In this document: piece after piece, positions 21,256 through 29,269 of the stretch
Layout of the letters: each line of letters starts with the position of its first letter
Position numbering within the stretch: position 1 is the stretch's first letter
Assembly (NCBI RefSeq): GCF_002910825.1
Contig: NZ_NEUB01000917.1
Coordinates: 1-37,809, forward strand
Reading direction: 5' to 3'
DNA: 37,809 nt
Source of the DNA: Streptomyces sp. SM1
Lineage (GTDB): Bacteria > Actinomycetota > Actinomycetes > Streptomycetales > Streptomycetaceae
The notes under the pieces: generated by a model
Databases searched by the model: none
What the model was told of the DNA's origin: nothing
The model's input: only the letters and a program-made list of their open reading frames with translations
Program-made: the position numbers and the translations under genes

Positions 21256-21761
21256 AAGCCGGCACGTCCGTGCTCGAGAAGGAGTCGTGGATCTCCGCGG
21301 TCCTCTTGGACTGGGGATCCTGTGGCAGAGTCGTCTACGTCGACGACGTTCCCGTGGGCTTCGTTCTCTATGCCCCGCCCGCCTACGTGGCTCGGTCCAC
21401 GGCCTTCCCCACAAGCCCTGTGTCGCCCGACGCGGTACTGCTGATGACCACGTTCATCCTTCCTGGGTATCAAGGTCAGGGACTGGGCCGGGTGATCGTG
21501 CAGACGGTGGCCAAGGATCTGCTCAGCCGGGGCTTCAAGGCGATCGAGGTCTTCGGTGACGCCCGCTGGAAGGAACCTGCCTGCGTCCTGCCCGCCGACC
21601 ATCTGCTGGCCGTGGGATTCAAGACCGTCCGGCCGCATCCCACTTATCCACGGCTGAGGCTGGAGTTGAGGACGGCGCTGTCCTGGAAGGAGGACGTGGA
21701 GATGGCGCTGGACCGGCTGCTCGGAGCCGTGCAGAAGGAGCCGGCTCTGCGGCCTCTCTGA
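21144..21761 (+). CDS. GNAT family N-acetyltransferase
   Basis: The 205-aa product has a GNAT fold. The acetyl-CoA loop is LPGYQGQGLGRVIVQTVAKD (about 109-128), followed by SRGFKAIEVFGD. The N-terminus holds a CRSCVFWE motif with paired Cys residues, seen in this actinobacterial subgroup. The C-terminus PTYPRLRLELR is also typical. The substrate is unknown. Its place between parAB and trxBA is conserved in Streptomyces. GAGGAA lies upstream of the ATG. Confidence 0.85.
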   Translation: MGRRLVPLTLDNLQDLPQRCRSCVFWERDPVSGEAAVKAGTSVLEKESWISAVLLDWGSCGRVVYVDDVPVGFVLYAPPAYVARSTAFPTSPVSPDAVLLMTTFILPGYQGQGLGRVIVQTVAKDLLSRGFKAIEVFGDARWKEPACVLPADHLLAVGFKTVRPHPTYPRLRLELRTALSWKEDVEMALDRLLGAVQKEPALRPL

Positions 21762-21796
21762 TACGTGAGCTGCGCCAGTCACTCAGGCGCGTCATG

Positions 21797-21830
21797 CGCA
21801 TGGGCCAGCCCCGGAGGGCTGGCCCATGCG
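21797..21830. terminator. Bidirectional terminator beside parS
   Basis: A perfect 15-base stem (21797-21811 with 21816-21830) with a 4-base loop lies between the convergent ends of the GNAT gene and trxA. A parS site begins 2 bases to its right. Confidence 0.85.
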
Positions 21831-21831
21831 T

Positions 21832-21845
21832 GTTTCACGTGAAAC
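21832..21845. promoter_or_regulatory. parS site between GNAT gene and trxA
   Basis: An exact GTTTCACGTGAAAC is extended by 5 further symmetric bases on each side, giving a 24-base palindrome from 21827 to 21850. Confidence 0.95.
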
Positions 21846-21872
21846 ACGCACCGTCGGCGAGACGGTCCGCCG

Positions 21873-22205
21873 CTACTCGGCGATGAAGTCCTCGAGGTCG
21901 CGAACGATCGCGGCCTTCGGCTTCGCACCGACGATGGTCTTGGCGACCTCGCCACCCTGGTAGACGTTCAGGGTCGGGATGGACATGACGCCGTACTTGG
22001 CGGCCGTACCCGGGTTCTCGTCGATGTTCAGCTTGACGACCTCGATCTTGTCCCCGTACTCGGAGGCGATCGCCTCGAGGGACGGAGCGATCTGACGGCA
22101 CGGGCCGCACCAGGCCGCCCAGAAGTCCACCAGAACAGGCTTGTCGCTCTTGAGGACGTCCTGCTCGAAGGAGTCGTCGGTCACGTTCTTCAGGGTGCCG
22201 GCCAC
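21873..22205 (-). CDS. trxA: Thioredoxin
   Basis: The 110-aa thioredoxin has the active site WCGPC within VDFWAAWCGPCRQIAPSLE (about 25-43) and the cis-Pro segment YGVMSIPTLNVY. It reduces protein disulfides in the cytoplasm using electrons from TrxB, encoded 41 bases upstream. The two genes are probably one transcript under the sigma-R-type promoter found before trxB. Confidence 0.97.
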   Translation of the reverse strand: MAGTLKNVTDDSFEQDVLKSDKPVLVDFWAAWCGPCRQIAPSLEAIASEYGDKIEVVKLNIDENPGTAAKYGVMSIPTLNVYQGGEVAKTIVGAKPKAAIVRDLEDFIAE

Positions 22206-22246
22206 AGCGGGCTCCTTAACTGGTTGATGCGTGGGGCGGGTGGGAG

Positions 22247-23215
22247 TCAGACGGCGGTCTTCTCGGGCTCGGGCTTCTCCTCGTCAGAGAGAGCCGCGAG
22301 GAAACGCTCGGAGTCGAGGGCCGCGGAACAGCCCGTACCGGCCGCGGTGATCGCCTGACGGTAGGTGTGGTCGACCACGTCACCGGCAGCGAAGACGCCA
22401 GTGATGTTGGTGCGGGTCGAGGGTGCGTCGACCTTCAGGTAACCCTCCTCGTCCAGCTCCAGCTGGCCCTTGAAGAGCTCGGTGCGCGGGTCGTGGCCGA
22501 TCGCGATGAACAGCCCGGTCACTGCCAGGTCGGAGAGGTCGCCCGTCTTGACGTTGCGCAGCTTCAGGCCCGAGAGCTTCTGGTCGCCCTGGACCTCTGC
22601 GATCTCGCTGTCCCAGACGAACGAGATCTTCGGGTCGGCGAAGGCGCGCTCCTGCATCGCCTTGGAGGCACGCAGCGTGTCACGACGGTGGACGATCGTC
22701 ACGGACTTGGCGAAGCGGGAGAGGAAGGTGGCCTCCTCCATCGCGGTGTCGCCACCACCGATCACGGCGATGTCCTGGTCCTTGAAGAAGAAGCCGTCAC
22801 ACGTGGCGCACCAGGAGACACCCCGGCCGGAGAGGGCGTCCTCGTTCGGCAGACCCAGCTTGCGGTGCTGTGAGCCCGTGGTGACGATGACGGACTTCGC
22901 CCTGTGGACGGTGCCGGCCGTGTCCGTGACCGTCTTGATCTCACCGGTCAGATCGACGGAGACCACGTCGTCCGGGATGAGCTCGGCACCGAAACGCTCC
23001 GCCTGGGCGCGCATGTTGTCCATCAGCTCGGGCCCCATGATGCCGTCCCGGAAACCGGGGAAGTTCTCGACATCGGTGGTGTTCATCAGCGCGCCGCCGG
23101 CGGTGACGGCACCCTCGAACACCAGGGGCTTCAGCGACGCACGGGCGGTGTAGAGCGCCGCCGTGTAGCCGGCGGGCCCCGAGCCGATAATGATCACGTT
23201 ACGGACGTCGCTCAC
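22247..23215 (-). CDS. trxB: Thioredoxin reductase
   Basis: This 322-aa flavoprotein transfers electrons from NADPH to thioredoxin. The FAD-binding motif is [18 protein letters not shown]. The redox site is [10 protein letters not shown] and the NADPH-binding motif is [15 protein letters not shown]. The C-terminal FAD motif is [22 protein letters not shown] start at GTG 23215 ([11 protein letters not shown]) with GAGGAA about 8 bases upstream. The reading frame to 23803 is open but noncoding. Transcription is likely controlled by sigma-R and thus induced by disulfide stress. Confidence 0.97.
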   Translation of the reverse strand: MSDVRNVIIIGSGPAGYTAALYTARASLKPLVFEGAVTAGGALMNTTDVENFPGFRDGIMGPELMDNMRAQAERFGAELIPDDVVSVDLTGEIKTVTDTAGTVHRAKSVIVTTGSQHRKLGLPNEDALSGRGVSWCATCDGFFFKDQDIAVIGGGDTAMEEATFLSRFAKSVTIVHRRDTLRASKAMQERAFADPKISFVWDSEIAEVQGDQKLSGLKLRNVKTGDLSDLAVTGLFIAIGHDPRTELFKGQLELDEEGYLKVDAPSTRTNITGVFAAGDVVDHTYRQAITAAGTGCSAALDSERFLAALSDEEKPEPEKTAV

Positions 23216-23284
23216 GGCTGGATTCCTCGTCTCTGGACTGCGTCTTCGACCGGGGGAGCTTCTGTCGAAGCTCTCACCCCACCC

Positions 23285-23311
23285 AACGGATCCTAAGGGG
23301 CGTGCATTCCC
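23285..23311 (-). promoter_or_regulatory. Sigma-R-type promoter of trxBA
   Basis: On the minus strand GGGAAT (23311-23306) is followed after exactly 18 bases by GTT (23287-23285). This matches the known SigR consensus GGAAT-N18-GTT from Streptomyces disulfide-stress genes. It lies 70 bases before the trxB start. Confidence 0.85.
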
Positions 23312-23408
23312 GCTGTGCCCGCGCACACGCGCGGGGCCCTTCGCGAGAGCGGGAAAAGGGCACACACCGTAGGGGATACCACGGAAAGCGGAGAGCAAGC
23401 GCGCATCG

Positions 23409-24326
23409 TCAGCGCGTGTAGGAACGCTTGAGCAGAACGTCTGCCGTGGCCGTCGAGGGCGGACTGCCCACGCAGGTCGTCTCGACGATGTAAGCGGTGA
23501 CACGGGTCTCGTCCGACGCATCGGGAAGCACGACGAGCAGTGCGTCCTTCCCTGTGTACGTGCCGCGCTCGGTGGCGAGGACGGCGTCATTGCGCCCGAT
23601 GCCGTCGCGGATGCACTCCGGGACCGTGGGCTCCTTGAGGACCTTCGGGTTCGCGGCGGCGCCGGACTCCGATTCCAGTCCGAAGGTCTGTGGTGAGCCG
23701 GAGCTCTTGCCCTGCCCCGGGTTCCGGGTGAGGAGATCGGTGACCTGCTTCTCCAGCCTGCCCTCGGAGAAGGTGTCCGCCGCGGTCGTACGGGCCCCTT
23801 CATCGGAGCCCGTGCCGCTGTTCAAGGACGACAGCACCGCGGAACCGAGACCCAGGGCGGCAACGGTGAAGACGGTCCCCAGGACGGCGATCCGACGGCG
23901 CCCGCCCGACAGGCGCCCCTTGCGCCCGGGGCCGGTCGTGGAGAGGCGGGGCCGCCCCGCCGGTCGGTCCGCAGGGGGCGATGTTTCACGTGAAACATGC
24001 GGTTGGCTGTCGTCCGACGATGCGGCTCCGGCGGCCGTGGGTTCATCGGAGGCCTCGGGAACGGACGCCGTGGAGTGCAGCAAGGCCTCTGCGGCAAGCG
24101 CCGCGTCGATACGGCCGACCACTTCGGCAGGCATGCGGGGTGGCCCAGGCACCGTGCCGAGCAGGTCCTTGATCTCTTCCAGCGAAGCACGAACGTCCGC
24201 ACAGAGAGCGCACGCGTCCAGGTGCCGCCGTACATCGGCGCTTCGCGCCGACGGGAGGAGTCCCTCGATGAGGTCGGAGATCTCCGTGACGTCCGGGTGC
24301 TCCGCCATGTTCTTCGTCGACGTCAC
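23409..24326 (-). CDS. Anti-sigma factor, zinc-binding, partner of SigM
   Basis: The 305-aa product has an N-terminal zinc-binding anti-sigma domain with His35-x3-Cys39-x2-Cys42 (HLDACALC). A disordered linker runs from about 85 to 140. A single membrane segment follows at about 145-165, then an extracytoplasmic domain of about 140 residues. It should hold the sigma factor encoded immediately upstream; the genes overlap by 4 bases (GTGA). Codons 111-115 (VSRET) coincide with a parS site. The position between sigM and trxBA parallels the mycobacterial sigM-anti-sigma-trx locus. Confidence 0.88.
   Translation of the reverse strand: MTSTKNMAEHPDVTEISDLIEGLLPSARSADVRRHLDACALCADVRASLEEIKDLLGTVPGPPRMPAEVVGRIDAALAAEALLHSTASVPEASDEPTAAGAASSDDSQPHVSRETSPPADRPAGRPRLSTTGPGRKGRLSGGRRRIAVLGTVFTVAALGLGSAVLSSLNSGTGSDEGARTTAADTFSEGRLEKQVTDLLTRNPGQGKSSGSPQTFGLESESGAAANPKVLKEPTVPECIRDGIGRNDAVLATERGTYTGKDALLVVLPDASDETRVTAYIVETTCVGSPPSTATADVLLKRSYTR
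23983..23996. promoter_or_regulatory. parS site inside the anti-sigma gene
   Basis: An exact GTTTCACGTGAAAC is read on the minus strand as Val-Ser-Arg-Glu-Thr in the disordered linker of the anti-sigma factor. Confidence 0.95.
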
Positions 24327-25048
24327 GCTCGCCCACCTCCGCCCTTCGTTGCAGCCGGGTCATTCGTTTCCGCGTCCGGCGGGTCCGGCCGTCGCGGGCC
24401 CGCTGCGGGTGGGACGGACAGCCCCTGGGTCCGGTTCCGTTTCGCGTCGTGTGTCGTGCTCCCACCGCTGCCGTCCGGCCGTAGGTGAGTGAGCAGCGGC
24501 AGGAGTCTGGCTCTGCCGCGAGCGCACCGGCTCTTCACCGTGCCGGTGGGCACGTCGAGGACGCGGGCGGCCTCGGCGACCGGGTAGCCCTGCATGTCCA
24601 CGAGGACGAGTGCGGCCCGCTGGTCTGGCGGAAGCGTGCCCATGGCTTCGATGAGCTGACGGTGCAGATCATTGCGTTCCGCGGGCGCCGAGGCGGACTC
24701 GTGCGGTTCCAGCAACTGCTCCAGACGCTCCGTGTCGTCGATCGGTGCGGTCTTCCGCGAGGCCGCCTTGCGAGCACGGTCCAGACAGGCGTTCACCGTG
24801 ATCCGGTGGAGCCACGTCGTGACGGCGGACTGGCCACGGAAGGTGTGGGCGGCACGGTAGGCGGAGACGAGGGCGTCCTGGACGGCGTCAGCGGCTTCCT
24901 CACGGTCGCCCAGCGTTCTCAGGGCCACGGCCCAGAGCCGGTTCCGGTGACGGCGTACGAGCTCACCGAAGGCGTCGGAGTCACCCTCGACATGCCGGGT
25001 GAGCAGCTCCCGGTCATCCGTCCCCTCATACGCGGTGCCGTCCGTCAT
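24323..25048 (-). CDS. sigM: ECF RNA polymerase sigma factor SigM
   Basis: The 241-aa sigma-70 family protein has region 2 at about 18-95 (DAFGELVRRHRNRLWAVALR, then YRAAHTFRGQSAVTTWLHRI). Region 4 is at about 130-185 (LPPDQRAALVLVDMQGYPVA, then TGTVKSRCARGRARL). The last 55 residues are a disordered tail. Its gene order with murJ, a pseudokinase gene, an anti-sigma gene and trxBA is that of Streptomyces and mycobacterial sigM. GGAGGAGG lies before the ATG. It starts 28 bases after the pseudokinase gene. Confidence 0.9.
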   Translation of the reverse strand: MTDGTAYEGTDDRELLTRHVEGDSDAFGELVRRHRNRLWAVALRTLGDREEAADAVQDALVSAYRAAHTFRGQSAVTTWLHRITVNACLDRARKAASRKTAPIDDTERLEQLLEPHESASAPAERNDLHRQLIEAMGTLPPDQRAALVLVDMQGYPVAEAARVLDVPTGTVKSRCARGRARLLPLLTHLRPDGSGGSTTHDAKRNRTQGLSVPPAAGPRRPDPPDAETNDPAATKGGGGRA

Positions 25049-25076
25049 GGGCCCTCCTCCCCTTGTCGCAGAAGGC

Positions 25077-26762
25077 CTAACCGCTCACCTTGACGTCCAC
25101 GACACGGCCCCGGAAATTGCCCTCACCGGTCTGCGGCAGTTCCGTCAGCCACACCAGAAGATATCGGGACTCGACCGCTTTCCGGGGTGTGAGGGTCACA
25201 GTGGTACCGGACCCTTCGGCGAGCTTGGTGTAGCCGTCGAAGGACGAGGGCTGCGTGTCGCCGGAGGCGCCGCGCAGCTCGACAGACGTGTCACCGACGA
25301 ACGAGACGGTGACCTTCCCGACCTGCTGGACCTTGCCGAGGTCGAGGATCACACCGACGCCGGACTTCAGCCGGCCGAAGTCGGTGCTCAGGTAGTAGTC
25401 CGTCTGCCAGTACGTGTCGGGCGCGCTGTCGTACACCTTGCCCACGTCACCCGGCTTCTCCGAGCCGTTGCCGAACGGGTCGAAGTCCTGTGCGCCCTGA
25501 ATCGCTATCGGCTTGCTGACCGGCCTCTTGGGGCTCTTGTCGTCGCCATCCGTCGTCTGGGTCTTGTTCGTGTCGTCCGCCTTGCCGCCCTGCTCCATGA
25601 GGGCGTCCGCGAGCTGCCAACTGCCCAGGCCCAGTGCGGCGATGAGCAGTGCCGAGACGGCCCACTTCAGGGCCTTGCCCGTGCGGCTCTGCAGCGGGGG
25701 AGGTGGCACCGGTGCCGGCTGGGTGACACCGGGATGCGGCGCGGGCCGGCCATAGGTGCCCTGCTGGTACGTGGTGCGCTGGTAGTCGGGCGGGGTGGCG
25801 AACGCGGGCTCCGGCGGACGGATGCGGGGCATCTCGCCGATCGCCTTCACCAGTTCCTCCGGCGTGGTGCACGGCGACTCGTGGCGCGAGGCGGTGGCGC
25901 CGTCGTTGGCGAGCGCGCGCATGGCCAGCTCGGACAGACCGCGGTGGACTCCGGCCCGCACCTGGTCGGGCGGGATCAGCCCGATGTCCTTCGGCAGGCC
26001 GGACATGCCGTAGGCGTCGCTCTCGTACGGCCAGCGCTGGGTGAGCGCCGCGTAGAGCAGGGCACCGATGGACTCGGTGTCGGTGCGCTGTGGCGTGTCG
26101 GAGCTGATGCCGCGCAGCGCCGCGTTCACGGCGAGGCCGCGGACGCGCCACTGCCCGGTCGAGGTGCGCAGGACGGCGTTCGGGCTCAGCCGCAGATGGG
26201 CGAGGCCCTCACGGTGGGCCGCGGCCATGGCGGCGGAGATCTGACTGACCATCTGGTAGGCGTCGTACACCTCCAGCGGCCCTGCCGCCAGGAGCGCGGT
26301 CAGCTCGGTGGCGTCGGGGAGCCATTCGTGGACGACGTAGACGACGTCGTTCTCCTCGACGGCGTCCAGCACCTGGACGAAACGGGGGTCTCCCAGCAGG
26401 GCGGAAGACCGGGCCGCGGCCAGCACGGACCGGGCACGTGAGTGATCGGCGGGCAGGATGTGCACCCCGACAGCGCGCCGGAGTTTCTCGTCCACGGCGC
26501 GCCAGCTGCTGAATCCGTCCAGACGGGTGACGCACTCCTCGAGGCGGTAGCGTCTGGCCAGCTTGTGGCCGCTGTGCAGTTCGGGCGGCGAGGTCATCCC
26601 GGAACCGTCGGCCCCGGTGCTCTCCTGTGCCTCGTCGTTGTCCGTGTCCCGCTCCCGGTTCTTGGCCACCCCGTCGGCCGTGGACTGGTCCGCCTGTGCG
26701 GTCAGCGGCTGCTCGCCGCTGTTGTCTGCCACGTCGACGGCAGCTGTGCTCCGTTCTGCCAC
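25077..26762 (-). CDS. Membrane pseudokinase with discoidin-like ectodomain
   Basis: The product is about 561 aa. Its protein-kinase-like domain (about 65-330) lacks the catalytic elements: the HRD loop is replaced by AHLRLSPNAV and the DFG region by RGLAVNA. A Pro-rich linker leads to one membrane segment (ALKWAVSALLIAALGLGSWQ) and an extracellular discoidin/F5-8-type domain ending VVDVKVSG. In mycobacteria the corresponding pseudokinase is fused to MurJ and binds the FHA protein FhaA; here it is a separate gene directly after murJ. I prefer GTG 26762 (VAERSTAAV), with AGGGA 7 bases upstream; ATG 26783 is an alternative. Confidence 0.85.
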   Translation of the reverse strand: MAERSTAAVDVADNSGEQPLTAQADQSTADGVAKNRERDTDNDEAQESTGADGSGMTSPPELHSGHKLARRYRLEECVTRLDGFSSWRAVDEKLRRAVGVHILPADHSRARSVLAAARSSALLGDPRFVQVLDAVEENDVVYVVHEWLPDATELTALLAAGPLEVYDAYQMVSQISAAMAAAHREGLAHLRLSPNAVLRTSTGQWRVRGLAVNAALRGISSDTPQRTDTESIGALLYAALTQRWPYESDAYGMSGLPKDIGLIPPDQVRAGVHRGLSELAMRALANDGATASRHESPCTTPEELVKAIGEMPRIRPPEPAFATPPDYQRTTYQQGTYGRPAPHPGVTQPAPVPPPPLQSRTGKALKWAVSALLIAALGLGSWQLADALMEQGGKADDTNKTQTTDGDDKSPKRPVSKPIAIQGAQDFDPFGNGSEKPGDVGKVYDSAPDTYWQTDYYLSTDFGRLKSGVGVILDLGKVQQVGKVTVSFVGDTSVELRGASGDTQPSSFDGYTKLAEGSGTTVTLTPRKAVESRYLLVWLTELPQTGEGNFRGRVVDVKVSG

Positions 26763-26903
26763 CGTCGTTCCCTGCCTCCCCATCCATAGCGCATCGGCCG
26801 GCGTCCGTCGCGCGCCGGCCGACGCCGAGACCAATTGTGCCCACAGTCCGCCGCTATGCACGACACACAGGGGCTGTTGATGGTTGTGCGCCTACCCCCT
26901 GCC

Positions 26904-29225
26904 TCAGCGTCCCAGGCGTCCGCGCACCATACCGACCAACGAGTTGACTTCTTCGATCCGCATCCGCCGGGCCGCCACATAGAAGGTCCCGAGCAGTACG
27001 GCTCCGCCGCCCAGCAGCGCGGCGAACGAACCCATGACCCCCTGGCCCAGGGACTGGCTGATGCCGTAGCAGGCCGCTCCGCTGAGCAGCGCGGCGGGAA
27101 CGGAGGCGATGCACAGCCGGGCGTACGTCCGCAGCACCCGGGCGCCGTCCAGGTCCCCGCCCAGCCGGTCCCGCAGCCGGCGCCAGGCGACGCCGACACC
27201 GATCACGTAGGCCAGACCGTAGGAGGCGGCCATGCCGACCACGGCCCAGCGGGCCGGGAGCACCAGGAAGCAGATGCCCGCGGCGATCGCGTTGCCCGCA
27301 GCCACGATGACCGTGTTGTAGAAGGGGGTTCGGGTGTCCTCGTACGCGTAGAAGGCCCGCAGGACCACGTACTGAACCGAGTAGGGGATCAGGCCGAGGC
27401 CGAAGGCCATCAGCATGTAGCCCATGTTGGTGGCCGCGCCGGTCCCCGAGGAGCCGAACATCAGCGTGCACATCGGGATGCCGAGTGCCACGAAGCCGAA
27501 GGCGACCGGCACGATCGCGACGGCCGTCGTCCGCAGGCCCTGGGAGATGTCGTCGCGGACGGCGCCGGAGTCGTCGTCGGCCGCCGAGCGTGAGATGCGG
27601 GGCAGGAGTGCGGCCATCAGTGAGACGGTGATGATGGCCTGGGGCAGGCCCCAGATCAGCTGGGCATTGGCGTAGGAGCTGAAACCCGTGCCGGCGATCT
27701 GCGTGTCGACGACGGACGCGGTGGCCAGCTGAGTGACGACCAGCGCACCCGCCTGGTTGGCGAGGACGAAGAGGATGGTCCACTTGGCGAGCATCGCCGC
27801 TTTGCCGAGACCATGGCCCTTCCAGTCGAACCGCGGACGGATCCGGAATCCGGTCTCGCGCAGGTACGGGATCATCGCCAGGGCCTGGACGACGAGGCCG
27901 AGCAGCACGCCGACGCCGAGCAGCCGCATACCCTCCGGCGGGATGTTGGTGACCTTCATCTGCGAATCCCCGGCAGTGCCGTAGACCCAGATGAAGGTGC
28001 CCAGGGTGACGATGATGACGATGTTGTTCAGAACAGGGGTCCACATCATCGCGCCGAACCGGCCGCGCGCGTTGAGGATCTGACCCATCACCACGTGGAC
28101 GCCCATGAAGAAGATCGAGGGCAGGAAGAAGCGGGTGAAGGTGACGGCGACCTCGTTGGCCGCGGGATCGCTCGCGACCGGGTTCGACAGCGCGCGCACC
28201 AGCAGGGGGGCGGCCAGCCAGGCGAGGGCGGTGAGCCCGGCCAGGGCCACCATCACCAGTGTCAGCAGGCGGTTGGCATACGCCTCGCCTCCGTCCTCGT
28301 CGTCCTTCATCGCCCGTACGAGCTGCGGCACGAAGACGGAGTTGAGGCCACCGCCGACGGTGAGGATGTAGATCATCGTCGGCAGCTGGTACGCGATCTG
28401 GAAGGACTCGCCCAGGAGGGCGAGGCCGAGCGCCGAGACGATCATCGCGGACCGGACGAACCCCGTGAGCCGGGACACCATGGTGCCCGCCGCCATCACG
28501 GCACTCGACGTCAGCAGTCCCCCGGCCCGGCCGCCCTTCTTCGGGGCAGGGGCGGAAACCGGTTCGGGGACCGGTGCTTCCGCGGCGGGAGGCGGGGTGG
28601 CACCGGCGTAGTGGCCGGGTGCCGGGGACGCGGGGCCCGGCACGGGCGTGGACGCGTAGTGCTGTGCGCCGCTCACCGGCGCGGGCCCGTGCTGCCCACC
28701 GCCGTGCTGCCGGGGGTGGCCACCGCCCTGCTGGTCCGGGAAGGTCCCGCCCTGCTGCTGATCACGGAAGAGATGGGCGAAGGCGTCCGGTTCGTGGCGC
28801 TGGTCCCCGGCCTGGCCGACCAGGTCGTCCACGCCCACGAACTGTGTGGTGCGCGGGTCGTCCCCGTAGGGCAGGTACTGCGTCGGGCCGTCCGGCTCCG
28901 GTGCGGGGGGCCGGGCCCACACCCGCGGATCGGGAGCGTACGGCGACTGGGACGGCTGCCCGTACAACGGCTGCTGAGGAGGGTAGGCGCCGGGAGGGGG
29001 CGGCGGGTGCGCGGCGCGGTCGTAGAGCGCCTCCGCGACCGGGTCCTGGGCCGCGATGTCCTGTGCCTGGTAGGGATCGTGGGTGTAGGCGTCCTGGAGG
29101 TAGGGGTCCGCGGGCGGCTGCGGCACCTGGTCGTGCCCGGGCGGCGGACCCTCGGGGGGGTCCGACTCGGGGTGGCCCGAGTTGCCCGCGGCATGGCCGC
29201 GGTCACCGTCGTACGGCGCGTTCAT
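26904..29225 (-). CDS. murJ: Lipid II flippase MurJ (MviN)
   Basis: The 773-aa protein flips the peptidoglycan precursor lipid II across the membrane. Residues 1-235 are a disordered Pro/Gln/Gly-rich cytoplasmic region. The MurJ core follows from TSSAVMAAGTMVSRLTGFVR (240-259) to about 765, with about 14 hydrophobic segments. Landmarks are VFVPQLVRAM, LPRISRSAADDD and RAFYAYEDTRTPFYN. Unlike the mycobacterial protein it lacks a fused pseudokinase domain. The ATG at 29225 follows GAGGTGGGG. It is preceded by the DUF6049 gene and followed by the pseudokinase gene in one probable operon. Confidence 0.95.
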   Translation of the reverse strand: MNAPYDGDRGHAAGNSGHPESDPPEGPPPGHDQVPQPPADPYLQDAYTHDPYQAQDIAAQDPVAEALYDRAAHPPPPPGAYPPQQPLYGQPSQSPYAPDPRVWARPPAPEPDGPTQYLPYGDDPRTTQFVGVDDLVGQAGDQRHEPDAFAHLFRDQQQGGTFPDQQGGGHPRQHGGGQHGPAPVSGAQHYASTPVPGPASPAPGHYAGATPPPAAEAPVPEPVSAPAPKKGGRAGGLLTSSAVMAAGTMVSRLTGFVRSAMIVSALGLALLGESFQIAYQLPTMIYILTVGGGLNSVFVPQLVRAMKDDEDGGEAYANRLLTLVMVALAGLTALAWLAAPLLVRALSNPVASDPAANEVAVTFTRFFLPSIFFMGVHVVMGQILNARGRFGAMMWTPVLNNIVIIVTLGTFIWVYGTAGDSQMKVTNIPPEGMRLLGVGVLLGLVVQALAMIPYLRETGFRIRPRFDWKGHGLGKAAMLAKWTILFVLANQAGALVVTQLATASVVDTQIAGTGFSSYANAQLIWGLPQAIITVSLMAALLPRISRSAADDDSGAVRDDISQGLRTTAVAIVPVAFGFVALGIPMCTLMFGSSGTGAATNMGYMLMAFGLGLIPYSVQYVVLRAFYAYEDTRTPFYNTVIVAAGNAIAAGICFLVLPARWAVVGMAASYGLAYVIGVGVAWRRLRDRLGGDLDGARVLRTYARLCIASVPAALLSGAACYGISQSLGQGVMGSFAALLGGGAVLLGTFYVAARRMRIEEVNSLVGMVRGRLGR

Positions 29226-29269
29226 GGTTACCCCACCTCATCGTCCCTGGCCCACCGGCCACGACATCC

